Positions 20,660-31,500 of a stretch of 64,000 bases of DNA are shown here, piece by piece. This stretch comes from Aricia agestis (lineage: Eukaryota > Arthropoda > Insecta > Lepidoptera > Lycaenidae): positions 9,466,501-9,530,500 of the forward strand of contig NC_056423.1 in NCBI RefSeq assembly GCF_905147365.1, given 5' to 3'. A program made the translations under genes and the position numbers. A model generated the notes under the pieces. The model did no database searches and had not been told where the DNA came from. It worked only from the letters and a program-made list of their open reading frames with translations. Each line of letters opens with the position of its first letter. Position 1 is the stretch's first letter.

Positions 20660-20828
20660 ACCCGAACAATTTTCTGCAACAAAAACCGTCCTATGTCCTT
20701 TCCCGTCTCTCAAAATATTTTAACACCAAATTCTATCTTTATCGGTTCAGCCATTTAAACGTGAAGAAGGAACACATTGACAGTCAGACAGGTTCACTTT
20801 CACATATTTATAATATTAGTGAGGAAGG
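20660..20828 (+). mobile_element. T1 tail repeat, diverged
   Basis: CCGTCCTATGTCCTTTCCCG, TTATCGGTTCAGCCATTTAA and a TATTTATAATATTAGTGAGG end identify it. Confidence 0.6.
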
Positions 20829-20870
20829 ATGTGCGCTCTAAACCTCTTTTATTCTTGCTTTGAATCTTAG

Positions 20871-22327
20871 GCTGGCTTCTCATGGCGTGTGATACGCCGC
20901 GCCGAGCCAGCTATTACGAGCGAGCACGAGCCACAGGCGAGCACAAGCCACCCCTTCTCACGGGCGCATTATATTACAAGCCGCGCCACGCTGACAAACA
21001 TTCAAGTAAAATTAAACTTTATTAACACGATATTAGATATCATTTTGCTCTAAGTCACTACGTTAAATAAGTAAATTTTAATGAAATGCAACTTTATTCA
21101 CTAGGCAACTAGGTTGCATTTCAATCTATGCCGCTAATTTTATTATATTAAGTTTAATTCCTTTATTTTGATAACAGATGCCGTGCCGGCTACATCGCGC
21201 TATAGCTAGCACGAAAATATTTGTTATAGGTATAAGGTGATTAATAGTATGAAACTATTTCCATTCGCTCTTGGTCTTGTGGAGTTGTGGAGCGATTTTA
21301 GTCCCGGGGTAACCGTACAGACGGATTTCGTGATGTTGTGCTCGAACAGAAGGGTCATTCTTCCACCAGTACGAGTGGAAACATAATAATAATTATTATT
21401 GTGAATTATAAAAGTAGTATAGCGTCACGTGGAACTGGGAAGGTTTTGAGCAATTATTATTGTTCGGAATCGTACATCCTGCAAGCTTTCGTCATCATTC
21501 CACGCGAAAAACATACCATCATCAATCCTCATCACCTTGGTGAGTGGCAGTCTTCCTCCATGCATCCTGCCATGCACTATAAAACTCAGGAATGATCTGC
21601 CACCAGTATTTGAGGACCAATACACGCCATAGGAATTTAGTCCCAGCCCCCAGGGTATCCCACCCTGGGACTTAAATCCCTCTGGCGTGATAATTCTACA
21701 ACACCAAGAACGAGTGTAAGTTAAAAAAAATCATACTAGTTAATCACGTATAATAAAAATCTTCGTGCTAGCTATAGCGCGATGTAGCCGCCAAGCAGCG
21801 GCATCTGTTATCAAATAAATGAATTACACTTAATTTAATAAAATTAGCGGCATAGATTGAAATGCAACCTAGTTGCCTAGTGAATAAAGTTTCATTTCAT
21901 TAAAATTTACTTATTTAACGAAGTGACTTAGAGCAAACTGATATCTATTTTCGTGTTACTAAAGTTTCATTTTACTTGAATTTTTTGTCGGCGTGGCGCG
22001 GCTTGTGATATCACGCGCCGTGAGAAGGGGTGGCTCGTGCTCGCCTGTTTGCTAAGCCGCGCCTTTGAAGTTACCGACTTTAATCGGATCGGGACGCACC
22101 TGCACGAGCCGCGCCGCGCCACCCCGAGCTCGAGCGGGCGCGGCGCGGCTCGTGGTAGCACGCGCCGTGGGAACGCAACCACGCCACCACTTTCTCGGGC
22201 GCGTGGCTCGAGCTGGCGCGTGATATTAAACGCGCCAGCTCGAGCCAGCCCGAGCCACCCCTTCATACGGCGCGTGGCTCGAGCGGGCGCGGCGCGGCTT
22301 GCGATAATACGCGCCGTGAGAAGGCAC
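20871..22327. mobile_element. 1.45-kb foldback element with GC-rich subrepeat ends
   Basis: The outer ends are CTTCTCATGGCGTGTGATAC and its relative GTATTATCGCGC-type sequence reading GCGCCGTGAGAAGG on the right. Inner arms (20984-21212 and 21766-21995) are inverted copies of about 230 bp, for example GCATTTCAATCTATGCCGCT. The right end (22040-22320) is expanded by GAGCTCGAGCGGGCGCGGCG-type repeats. The middle contains a Jockey-like LINE fragment. No transposase was seen. Confidence 0.75.
21452..21625 (+). mobile_element. Jockey-like LINE fragment inside the foldback element
   Basis: TTGTTCGGAATCGTACATCC, CATCATTCCACGCGAAAAAC and GAGTGGCAGTCTTCC match 30975-31085. It is broken and lacks the 3' tail. 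Next to it, 21624-21688 can fold (AGTCCCAG..CTGGGACT). Confidence 0.65.
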
Positions 22328-22555
22328 CATTACGAGATTAAAGGATGAAAGAAAACTGAATAAATGTCATTAAAATGTAAACTGAGGTCTTCTCCGCTTG
22401 GAGACAAATTGACGTTCTATCTGCGCTTTGTATATTTACATAAAGTAAATTTAAAATAGAGCGGGCTTTGTTAAACGATAGATCTAAGAAGAAAGAAGAG
22501 CGCTCATATTCTGTTATACTTATCTATATTGACGAGAAGATAGAAGAATTAGGGC

Positions 22556-22681
22556 ATGTTACACCACATTCTGATAAAGTGCCAAATAGGCTATTCACAA
22601 CTTTTTTGACAGATTCATCTGTCACGTTAAGTGGTGGATAGCCTATTCGGCACTTATCAGGAAGTGGTGAAACAGGCCCTT
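22556..22681. mobile_element. Small palindromic MITE, GGGCCTGTTTCACC family (copy 3)
   Basis: TTCTGATAAAGTGCCAAATA on the left pairs with TATTCGGCACTTATCAGGAA on the right. The right end is GTGGTGAAACAGGCCCT. Confidence 0.8.
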
Positions 22682-22721
22682 ATTGTATTTTAGGAAACCA
22701 CTAATCCATGCCTCCGTACTG

Positions 22722-22915
22722 ACGTCCGCTACTCCGTTGCGCCAAATTGTCGTTTATCATGCGGGAACCGTACATTTTTCAAGCGTAAAAAGTATCCTAT
22801 GTCCTTTCCCGGGACTCAAAGTATCTCCATACCCAGCAAAATCGTTTCAGCGGTTTGGGCTTGAAGAGGTAACAGATAGAAAGACAAACAGACACACTTT
22901 CGCATTATATCTACG
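22722..22915 (+). mobile_element. T1 tail repeat
   Basis: TGACGTCCGCTACTCCGTTG, TCATGCGGGAACCGTACATT and ATCGTTTCAGCGGTTTGGGC follow T1 order. It ends CAGACACACTTTCGCATTAT. Confidence 0.7.
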
Positions 22916-23084
22916 GAACCAATATTTATCTTCTGGCCTCGCGTCTCGTTTCATCTCGATGACTCGATCTCAGTTACTGCACATACATTATACACATTAC
23001 ACGCCTCGGTCACAGGCAGTCGAATACTGACTCAACTACCGCTGGTCGTTCCTCTCGAGCGAGCACCACTTTCACCTGCACGTC

Positions 23085-23275
23085 ACCAGAGCGGCCAATC
23101 AGCGCGCCGCGCCTGCATCGCGCTATCGAAGTTTTTTTCCACGGCGGTATATATACCACAGACGCGCAAGCCTGTTGGGAGGTCCGTTGCTGTCGAAAGA
23201 CCGAATGCCCAGGGCATCCTGGGACAACTAGAGCGCCCTGCTTCGTGTATCCTCTGTTGATATTGTCTCATGTAG
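23085..23275 (+). promoter_or_regulatory. TATA- and CCAAT-containing promoter-like segment
   Basis: A GC-rich island in AT-rich surroundings carries GGCCAATCAGCG (about 23093) and, 50 bp on, GGTATATATACCAC (about 23146). It is followed by non-repetitive GC-rich sequence and a donor-like GTATGTATG at 23287. No ORF follows. It could be the promoter and non-coding first exon of an unseen gene or a fragment of an LTR; no LTR boundaries or primer-binding site were found. Confidence 0.3.
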
Positions 23276-23376
23276 CTAAGTTAACCGTATGTATGCGTCA
23301 AGATTAGGGACCCCTCTTCTTCCGAAACCGGACGACAGCAAGTTTGACCTTCTTTTTGTCCGATGGCAAAAAGAAG

Positions 23377-23700
23377 GTTTTTTTTTTATGAAATAAGGGG
23401 GCAAACGGGTCACCTGATGGAAAGCAACTTCCGTCACCCATGGACACTCGCAGCATCAGAAGAGTTGCAGGTGCGTTGCCGGCCTTTTAAGAGGGAATAG
23501 GGTAATAGGGGAGGGTAGGGAAGGGGAGGGAATAGGGGAGGGTAGGAAAGGGAATAGGGTAAGGGATTGGGCCTCCGGTAAACTCACTCAGTCGGCGAAA
23601 CACAGCGCAAGCGCTGTTTCACGCCGGTTTTCTGTGAGAACGTGGTATTTCTCATGTCGAGCCGGCCCATTTGTGGCGAAGCATGGCTCTCCCACGTTTA
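23377..23700 (-). mobile_element. SINE sharing the Jockey-like LINE tail (family S)
   Basis: Minus-strand order: GTGGGAGAGCCATGCTTCGC head, GTGAAACAGCGCTTGCGCTG, a pyrimidine-rich CCCTACCC/CCCTATTCCC stretch, then the LINE tail from CCCTCTTAAAAGGCCGGCAA to CCCCCTTATTTCATAAAAAA. There is no ORF. Copies are at 24916, 48630, 58516 and 61878. Confidence 0.75.
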
Positions 23701-23959
23701 AGGTAGTGATTTTATCAGTACACTCTGTTACTAGTCCGTAAAAAAATAACGGCCATTGGCCCACTACATATTCGCACCACTAGTGCTACTCCTATAAGCC
23801 GGGATCGACAGAAGTAACCAACCACGTATAAACTCTTTGGTGGTCTTATCGACCAAGAGCTGCCTTGGGACCAATAAGAAAGATAGAAGAAAGAATTATT
23901 GCAATTTCCATCTCCAAGCATAACGGGAGATGGCACAGTTCATCTAAGCACGCTCTTAA

Positions 23960-24443
23960 GAGGATTCCACACCGCCGTTTTTCCATACAAACGCTGTCCC
24001 CTGTTTCCTCCCTGGATAATGCCGGTAGAGTTATAATTTTTTTCCTGAATATCTATGGCCACTATTAGCATGTCCCTATGTTTTCTTTTTTTTCATAATT
24101 TTATTATTAAAAAAGATAAGAACGTCCAAAAACCCAAAAAAATGGCAAGATTTTCCTCTGTGTTTAAACACCCAGAAAACAAAACTGGCTAAAATATACA
24201 AAAAAAATTAAACATAGGAACACAGATCAAGCCTTGCTTTAATTCCTAATGAAAAAAGTACTTAAATCGGTTAAGTTTTGGAGAAGGAATTAGCGGACAA
24301 CGAATCGAAGATTTTTTGTTCTTTTATTAGAACTTTGTCGTATTGTCTCTATCGCGCTCTGCGGTGGGAGACATGAGATTGGTGAGACAGCAATACATTT
24401 TCAAATACCTATTTTCAATTTCTCTCGCCCCTGGTGTATCCTC
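23960..24443 (+). mobile_element. TTAA-flanked DNA element of about 0.48 kb (copy 2)
   Basis: TTAA lies immediately outside both ends (23956-23959 and 24444-24447). The ends are GAGGATTCCACACC and GGTGTATCCTC, imperfect inverted repeats. The interior is non-coding. The TTAA target is typical of the piggyBac superfamily, but the ends do not show the usual CCC start, so the class is unsettled. Confidence 0.75.
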
Positions 24444-24845
24444 TTAAGTCTGAAGTTCGTCAGTGAATTGTTATTATACTGTCTCTACCAACTATTCTTC
24501 TGAACATAAGTTTCGACTTTGCTCGCAGATTTTTCAAATAAATCGTAATATCTTTCTCCATTAAAAGATAAAAAGTAGAGCTTTGTACAATGTAAGTATC
24601 ATGTTGTGTTTATTATTAGATATTATTAGAAGCGGCAACATTGTTATTAGTTGTTAAAAATAGCACGAAAAATCATTAATTCTCATGAGCGAATTGCGTG
24701 TTAAAGGACCATTATGAAAGTGCTGACTGGTACGTATTATACTCAACGTGGCTATGCCTGATATACAATGCAGCCGCACAGGAAACTACAATAGAAATTC
24801 TAAGGCCCACCTTACGTCACTTGGGATTTGCTAATCCTTATAATA
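24444..24845. other. Unassigned intergenic sequence
   Basis: A 64-codon open frame at 24698-24892 shows no recognisable domain and runs into a repeat, so it is not called a gene. Confidence 0.35.
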
Positions 24846-25270
24846 GGATATATCGCTGCAATGCTTTCTCGCTAAAGGCAACACCAGCATAGACAGATAA
24901 AAAGTCTTGTTCGACGTTTTTTTTATGAAATAAGAGGGAAAACGAGCAAATGGAAAGTAACTTCTGTCGCCCATGGACACTCGCAACATCAGTCGAGCTG
25001 CAGGTGCGGTGTTTTAAGATGGAATAGGGGCTCACTCACTCGGCGAAACACAGCGCAAGCGCTGTTTCACGCCGGTTTTCTATGAGCCCGTGGTATTTCT
25101 CCGGTCAAGCCGGCCCATTCGTGCCGGAGCATGGCTCTACCACGTAAAGCGTGGTAAAGCGTGGTAAAAAAGTTTGACGACGTTTCTATCAGTATTCTGA
25201 TATGGCGTGTACAAAGTCTCGGATTTTGGTTGGATTATGTGCTAGGTAGCGTAGCGGAGCAGAGGCTCCG
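24846..25270 (+). mobile_element. Repeat family G, split by a family S SINE
   Basis: The left part (to 24915) has GCAATGCTTTCTCG and CAGCATAGACAGATAAAAAG. The right part (from 25161) has GTTTGACGACGTTTCTATCA and TCTCGGATTTTGGTTGGATT. Between them lies the minus-strand SINE 24916-25145. Related copies are at 42328, 48130 and 61808. Confidence 0.6.
24916..25145 (-). mobile_element. SINE, family S
   Basis: The tail TTTTTTTATGAAATAAGAGG is followed by the shortened LINE-like part and the head with GCCGGCCCATTCGTGCCGGA and GCATGGCTCTACCACGT. The pyrimidine-rich section is nearly absent in this copy. Confidence 0.7.
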
Positions 25271-25631
25271 ATCTTTCTGTAACTTTAAAAACGATACCAA
25301 AACTGTTCCTAGATACCACATAGACGACCGGTGAGCGAGCTGATAATGATGAAGTATTGCTAAGATTACTTGTCTCGAGTCAGTTTTCAAACGAAAAAAC
25401 TGAATCAAAATCGATCTACCCGTTTGGAATTTGGATGCTACGGGATGTATAAGCAACGCATACACACCCTAAAGTGCTAAATTATCATTTACATATTTTG
25501 TAACAACCTGGTACATCCACCAATGCGCATAGTGTATATCATAAATGTGATGATGATAATGAACGTCCAAGTAATCCCCATTGGGTAATGGATTTCGGAA
25601 TGTCCAGTCAGACTTAGCACAGCCTACGCGT

Positions 25632-25806
25632 ACAGAGGCCGTAGACAAAGTATCTTTTACGAATTTCGTTATCAAAATGTATGGGATTTGACATTAGTCT
25701 TCGCAAGCGAAATGTCATTTAGCGATGACTTATGTCAAACTGCATACATTTTGATAACGAATTTCGTCATCTTTTTTAACGAAAGATACTTTGTCTAAGG
25801 GGGCTG
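25632..25806. mobile_element. Palindromic MITE, GTAGACAAAGTATCTTTTAC ends
   Basis: The arms pair from GTAGACAAAGTATCTTTTAC / AAAGATACTTTGTCTA inward through ACGAATTTCGTTATCAAAAT. The core ATGTATGGGATTTGACATTA is shared with the 9804 family, but the outer arms differ. Confidence 0.8.
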
Positions 25807-25899
25807 GTCCGTTTAGCCTCTCTAGGTTTATCATATCCAATTATTGTGCCTAGAAAATTAATGATGGCAAAGTTGAAGTTAGTTGTATGATTATACTAG

Positions 25900-26260
25900 A
25901 CTAGTGAACTCCCAACGGTCGAAATTCGACCTCAGATAAAAAAATAAAGGTTTCCGTTATAGTAGTCCACTTTCAAGATTTTTCTAATATGTAAAAATAA
26001 GTCGGGTTTTCTTTCTTGACGCTATAACTCCAAAAGGCACGAATCTATTTCCACGGTTTTGCATTCGTTGGAAAGGTCTCGGGCTCCGTGAGGTCTATAG
26101 AAAAAAAAATAGAAAAAAAAATCAAGAGAAAAGCAGAAACACAGGGAAAATCATTTTTAAACGGCAAAACAACGTTGCCGGGACAGCTAGTCGCATATAA
26201 AAGTGTTGTTCGTCTTATCAAAATGAAGCTACTCACAAAAAACTAGCTTGATAGTAATAA
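25900..26260 (-). mobile_element. Interspersed repeat ending in AACGTTGCCGGGACAGCTAG
   Basis: AACGGCAAAACAACGTTGCC and GGGACAGCTAGTCGCATATA are hallmarks of a common insect non-LTR tail read from its 3' end. AATGTTGTTCGTCTTATCAA also occurs at 52442. The element edges are uncertain. Confidence 0.4.
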
Positions 26261-26829
26261 AAAAAAATGTTCTAGGGCTCCCGTACTATAATGTTTTGCC
26301 TTCAAATGTAATACGAGCAATGTTGTTGAACACTAACCTGTTACCGCTTAAAAAGTGGTTATGGCATAAAATTAGATTTGTTTGATTAAAACTAGAATAT
26401 TATGTTACCCACAGCTTATATTCCTTGTAAAAGATTTTCCTATGTTCGATCCCGGGACATATAAACATACATGTCAAATACAGGTCAAAATCGTTGCGAC
26501 TTTGATGGCTAAGTAAGCGGGTAAAAAGCAATTACAGACAGACAACGTGAAAGTTCGCATTTATTATATTTTACTAGCTGTCCCGGCAAACGTTTCTTTG
26601 CCATATAAAGTATTTCGCCCAATGATATTCTATGTTACTAACGTAACTAGATTGGAAGTTTACGGTAGCAACGCGTTGCCACTTCGAAGATGCCTGCAGG
26701 CATATCTCACATACATAATGACATAACGAATATATGACTTGACATTGTCTTTTGAACAAAAAAGTGGTTACGCATTTCTGAGAATCTTTTGTAAGACATT
26801 GCTACTCTAGTATTTTAGAAACTCATTGA

Positions 26830-27120
26830 TTTCGCCCGTATTATTTTATTGAAGTGACTAAATAAGAATGTCACCATGGCAACGTCCATCGCTATCCCGT
26901 CGTATAAACAATGGTCGCCGTCAGTCTCGAGTTGTAATAATTTACTATTATTTATTCAACAAATGCACTTATCAATATAAAAAATGCCCAGTAGCCGATT
27001 CTCAGACCCACTGAATATGCATATAAAATTTGGTTAAAATCAGTATAGCCGTTTTGGAGGAGTACGGGGCCTAACATTGTGACACGATAATTTAAATAAG
27101 TATATAAGAAGATTATTACT
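26830..27120 (-). mobile_element. Interspersed repeat, TTCTCGTGTCACAATGTTAG family
   Basis: The reverse complement begins TCTTATATACTTATTTAAAT, then CGTGTCACAATGTTAGGCCC, CTCCTCCAAAACGGC and ATTGTTTATACGACGGGATA. The plus-strand copy is at about 38735-38990. Confidence 0.6.
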
Positions 27121-27411
27121 ATTGCCAATTTCACGGCATAAGTCGAACAACCTACCAATAAAGATTGTTATTGCCTTCTTTCGACTAAAGGCAATATTTT
27201 ACAAATTATATTCGGTCGATTTGGCCGTTTCCTCATATTCGGTACCGGACTATGTGCGCTCGCGAGGAAGTACTGCGCGTCGCTGCCAGAGTAGACAGAA
27301 TGATAGAGTATACCGACTTAGAACTGATGTTGAAATTTTTAATTTTGACGTATTATGACGTTAATCGTCGCTAGGGTTGTTAACTTGTTACCTACGAATT
27401 TAAAACTATGA

Positions 27412-27648
27412 CATATTCGATGGACGTGTTCCTTTTTGGTCGTATCGTTGTTTGTGTTTTGGCACATGTGATTAAAATTGTCAGAATCCAATTTTGAAAT
27501 CTTTATTTTAAATATTTAAAAATAAATTATATCAGCCAGCGCGAGGCACATTCCGTTCATAATCCTAGTGAAACCCGACGAATTTGACAGATATTGAAAC
27601 CTGCCCGTCTCTTTGCAGTCGAACTACTGGTAGTTATGTCTATTGTGT
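27412..27648 (+). repeat. 237-bp direct repeat, left copy
   Basis: From CATATTCGATGGACGTGTTC to GTTATGTCTATTGTG it matches 29450-29686 with only scattered substitutions and the same length. It is non-coding. The right copy ends exactly where a palindromic MITE is inserted. Confidence 0.75.
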
Positions 27649-28910
27649 CGCTGCTTACGTACGCCATAGAGCCTTGAAGAAATAGAGAAGCAATGTGGTA
27701 TTACATACATTTGTTCTTATAGTTTGTGCGTTATAAGATGATATGGGTGACAGTTTTCATATTCCTTGCTACGGTATTTTTTTACAAGAAAACAAAAAAA
27801 ATCAAAATGTAATAAATTATATTCCATCTACAAAAAGAAATGTTTCCTATAATTGTAAACGAATAAAAATGAAAAGTTGCTAAATGCTAACTTATTAATA
27901 TAAAATTATATTATTAACTATGAAATAGGAGTATAAAATTAATGTTACGAAAATATTTGAAAAATGTCAGATGCATGAAACGGAACTCATGCCAATAGAG
28001 ATTGACACTGTTGAATCGAAATCAAATCGATAAAAAAGGGCAGCCATCTTAAATCGCCGACACCATTGAAATGTCAGTACGAAGTCGATAATTTCGATTG
28101 CAATTCCTTTACGAAGTGATTCGATATTTTTAAACTATCGATTAATTTTTGTTAGGTAACTTCCCTACTATTGTCAATTATAATGTGTCACGAATATCAT
28201 CATAAAACGCACAAACTATAGATGTGTTTTGTTTTAAGAAGAATTGAAAATTTTAAAATCCGTCCACAAACAGCGGTGAGTGGATCGATAATCGTTGAAC
28301 AAACAAAAAATATCTCTACAGCCTAACAACGCTTCTACCTCCTAAAAATAAAAAATAATAGCTACTTACCTACCTTTAAAGTGTAGAGATTACCTATATT
28401 ATATTTTTGTATTTATCTCTTTTTCAAAGTATGTTTCTAACGAAATTGACCCCTCTACTCGTATACTTGACCTCAAAGATTGAACTTAAGCGATTCGTTT
28501 AAGGCTCAGTGCGCTAACAGTTTGAGAACAGCTGCAGTATTCGTAAAGACATAAACAATTTAACATCTAGACACTTTTAGACATTTTGTGTAGTCCTTGT
28601 CGGTGCGATCCAAATCAGTGCATTATGGATTAATTTTCTAATTTTATGACAATATTTTGTCATGAAATTAGAAAAACCCTTAGGCCTTGCGCTGTTTAAC
28701 ACGATTATAATTATCACGATAACTCCGCCTGGTGGCAGGTGGTAAATTAGAAAAGTGCCGAAAAATTCTTAGTGATCGTTTTTGAAAACACGAGTCCGGA
28801 AAATGAAATGAAGAATTGCCCCATATTTTTAACCGACTTCCAAAAACAGAGGAGGTTATATTATGTTCGGCTGTGGATATATTTTTTATCCTCTATAATC
28901 TATTATTATA
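27649..28910. other. AT-rich intergenic sequence, no gene seen
   Basis: Contents include a hairpin at 28632-28674 (TTTTCTAATTTTATGACAAT against ATTTTGTCATGAAATTAGAA) and a short T3-like tail at 28840-28875 (AACCGACTTCCAAAAACAGA). Nothing else was recognised. Confidence 0.45.
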
Positions 28911-29169
28911 CAGTGTGTAACAAAAATAAGTGATAATACTTTAGGGTGTGTACGTGTTCCTTGTAGAGAGTTCACTGTGAAAGTAACAGCTCTGAAAGTT
29001 GAAACTTTTTTTTCAGTTTTGTATGGGCAAGGGCAAGAGCGTCACGAGTTTCTCCATACAAACGTGACAAAATTTTTTGGTCTTTCAGCGCTGCTACTTT
29101 CACAGTGAACTCTCTACAAGGAACACGTACAGACCCTAAACTATTATCACTTATTTTTGTTACATCCTG
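28911..29169. mobile_element. TA-flanked foldback element (family P, copy 2)
   Basis: It starts CAGTGTGTAACAAAAATAAG and ends TTGTTACATCCTG, with TA on both sides. It has the same inverted halves as the copy at 18914. Confidence 0.85.
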
Positions 29170-29449
29170 TATATAGTAATTTATATCAGTCTATTAAGTA
29201 TGGATATAATATTGTGTCATTCAAATGCAAGTTATCTATTCATAGGTTACATCCAATCCCGATAGAGTATCGATTTGACCTGAATTTTGATTAAAATTAA
29301 ACATCATGAATACTGCTGCGTAATCACTATTGAATATTTTATGTGCGGTTCGAACGTATCAATTTTTCAAGTGCACGCTCCAGATTCTCACAGCTGGAAT
29401 GTCGCTTCTATATCAGCCCCCGTAGACAGAGTAGACAGAATTATAGAGT

Positions 29450-29686
29450 CATATTCGCTGGACGTGTTCCTCTTTGGTCGTATTGTTGTGTGTGTTTTGG
29501 CACATGCGATTAAAATTGTCAGAATCCAATTTTGAAATCTTTATTTTAAATATTTAAAAATAAATTATATCAGCCAGCGCGAGGCACATTCCATTTATAA
29601 TCCTAGTGAAACCCGACGAATTTGATAGATATTGAAACCTGTCCGTCTCTTTGCAGTCGAACTACTGGTCGTTATGTCTATTGTGC
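29450..29686 (+). repeat. 237-bp direct repeat, right copy
   Basis: See the left copy at 27412. It continues directly into the MITE at 29686. Confidence 0.75.
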
Positions 29687-29848
29687 CGTAGACAAGTGGC
29701 AAAACGTTAACGCTAACGCTAGTGCTACAAAATGTATGGATTTGACATTAGTATTCGCTAGCGAAACGATGACTTATGTCAAATCGCATACATTTTGTAG
29801 CGCTAGCGTTAGCGTTAGCGCTTTGCCACTTGTCTACAGGCCCTGGCT
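29686..29848. mobile_element. Palindromic MITE, GTAGACAAGTGGCAAA ends (copy 2)
   Basis: The ends are CCGTAGACAAGTGGCAAAAC and TTTGCCACTTGTCTACAGG. The GCTAACG arms and TACAAAATGTATG core match the copy at 9804. Confidence 0.85.
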
Positions 29849-29892
29849 GTATCACACTCACGAAATGAGGGAAAAGAATCAGGGGGTGAGCT

Positions 29893-30101
29893 AAGATCTT
29901 TTCTTTATCGCTTCTTTATAGAATCGTCGAGCAAAATGTATGAGCATTGACATATTAAGCTAGTCGAACGACAACGTCATAATATTAACGAACGATTATG
30001 TTAATTACATACATTTTAATAGGCGATTCTATAACGATGCGATAACGAAAAAGCCTGGGCTAAGCAGAAAAGTAAGGGCTAGGCCCTTACTTTTCTGCTT
30101 A
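29893..30101. mobile_element. Palindromic MITE related to the 54020 family, plus a 42-bp hairpin
   Basis: ATCGCTTCTTTATAGAATCG on the left pairs with CGATTCTATAACGATGCGAT on the right, with CAAAATGTATGAGCATTGAC inside. At 30060-30101, AAGCAGAAAAGTAAGGGC and its inverted copy flank TAG. Confidence 0.65.
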
Positions 30102-30184
30102 GCTATGTGTGCTTAATCCCTATCTACTGTAGGTTGTAGTAAATAATAATAATATTATTATTTATTAGTGTAGATTCTATAGTC

Positions 30185-30300
30185 TAGTCTATACTAATAT
30201 TATAAATCTGAAGGGTTTGCTTGTTTCAACGACTTAGTAAATAGGCTACTTTATTGTGGGAAAATTAACGGTTTCTACTGAATTCCTTATTTATGCGAGG
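30185..30300 (-). mobile_element. T1-like tail fragment
   Basis: ACTAATATTATAAATCTGAA at the left edge and ATTTATGCGAGG at the right fit the reverse of the T1 end. The middle is diverged. Confidence 0.4.
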
Positions 30301-30356
30301 TCCATGTTAATCGCAGTGAATAGTTAAAAGAACCAGACATACGTAGGAGAATTGGG

Positions 30357-30884
30357 ATGGCTAAGAGTGCCATGTCTCAAATGCATAAAACCTGGCGTGA
30401 CAGGAAGATTTCGCTAAGACCCAAGACGAAACTTGTGCACACGCTCATATTCTCCATCTTTCTTTATGGATCCGAGACATGGACTCTGAAGTCTGCAGAC
30501 CGCAGACGTATCGACGCCTTCGAGATATGGTGCTGGAGAAAAATGCTCCGAATTCCATGGACTGCATTCAGAACCAACGCATCCATTCTGGCTCAACTAA
30601 ATATAAAAACAAGGCTCTCTACCATCTGCCTCAAACGCATTTTAGAATATTTCGGACACATAGCCAGAAAAAAAGGAGACAATCTTGAAAAACTGATGGT
30701 AACTGGCAAGATTGAGGGAAAAAGACCACGAGGTCGCAGTCCCATGCGTTGGTCCGATCAAATCCGCACCACACTTGAGTCCACCGTCTACGACGCTCTT
30801 CGAGTGGCCGAGGATAGGAACAGCTGGCGTAAGACCATTAGAAGGAACGTCATGGAAGGGGGAGGTCACGACCCTCAGACATGA
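30357..30884 (+). pseudogene. RTE-type LINE reverse transcriptase, C-terminal remnant
   Basis: An open frame of 175 codons shows the RTE-BovB-like C-terminal signature: LYGSETWTL, RRIDAFEIWCWRKMLRIPWT, LNIKTRLSTIC, FGHIARKKGDNLEKLMVTGK, EGKRPRGRSPMRWSDQI and a final G-H-D-P-Q. The catalytic YADD region, endonuclease and 5' end are missing, so it is a truncated copy of an enzyme that reverse-transcribes its own mRNA at a nicked target. The ATG is internal to the original protein. The open frame suggests a fairly recent insertion. Confidence 0.88.
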
Positions 30885-30956
30885 GGAACACGACTGGAGG
30901 AGGAGAAGTTAAAAGTAATCGATCGTTTATTTTATTTCAGTTAAAAATGTAATTCG

Positions 30957-31315
30957 GTTGTATCACGGGGAGTGCTCTGAGGAATTGTTCGGAATCATAC
31001 CGCCTGCAACTTTTCGCCATCATCCCACGCGAAAAACATACCATCCTCATCACCTTGATGAGTGGCAGTCTTCCACCGTGCGTTACTCGCGTAACTTTAA
31101 TAAACGTATAAACGTAAAACTCTGGAACGAACTGTCACCAGCAGTATTTCCGGACCTATACGACCTGCAAACCTTCAAGAAGAAAGCGTATTCCCTATTA
31201 AAAGGCCGGCAACGCACCTGCAGCTCTTCTGATGTTGCGATTGTCCATGGGCGACGGTAGTTGCTTTCCATCAGGTGACCCGTTTGCTCGTTTGCCCCCT
31301 TATTTCATAAACAAA
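30957..31315 (+). pseudogene. Jockey-like LINE, 3' end with last 100 codons open
   Basis: The frame ends VKLWNELSPAVFPDLYDLQT, FKKKAYSLLKGRQRTCSSSD, VAIVHGRR and TAG (31258-31260), then CCCGTTTGCTCGTTTGCCCC and CTTATTTCATAAACAAAAG. The W-N-E-L-(S/P)-x-A-V-F block followed by FKKxxYSLLKG is the usual C-terminus of Jockey/CR1-group reverse transcriptases in Lepidoptera. The 5' part is missing. It directly follows the RTE remnant. Confidence 0.82.
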
Positions 31316-31422
31316 AGTAAGTTTCTCGAGTTTCATTTACGGAAGGTAATGCTAACAGTCTATGTATGATAGTATTTTAATTTGTATGTAGTAGGCATTA
31401 ATCTTATATCTTTAAACGAGCG

Positions 31423-31500
31423 GGGGTTTCGGGGGCGATAAATCGATCTAGCTAGGAATCATTTTTAGAAAATGTCATTTTCATCGAATACCGAGCTTTG
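31423..31500 (-). mobile_element. T2 tail fragment
   Basis: GGGGGCGATAAATCGATCTA and GCTAGGAATCATTTTTAGAA are the reverse complement of the T2 core. Confidence 0.6.

Noticed and set aside
22037..22348. Arginine/alanine-rich open frames on both strands
   Set aside because: They are produced by GC-rich inverted subrepeats of the foldback element; stop codons are simply rare in this composition.
23085..23275. Solo LTR interpretation
   Set aside because: No TG...CA boundaries, target duplication or primer-binding site could be identified, so it is listed only as promoter-like.
24698..24892. 64-codon plus-strand frame
   Set aside because: It runs into repeat family G and shows no known pattern.
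30357..30884. Possible active RTE element
   Set aside because: Only the C-terminal part remains; the catalytic core and endonuclease are absent upstream.
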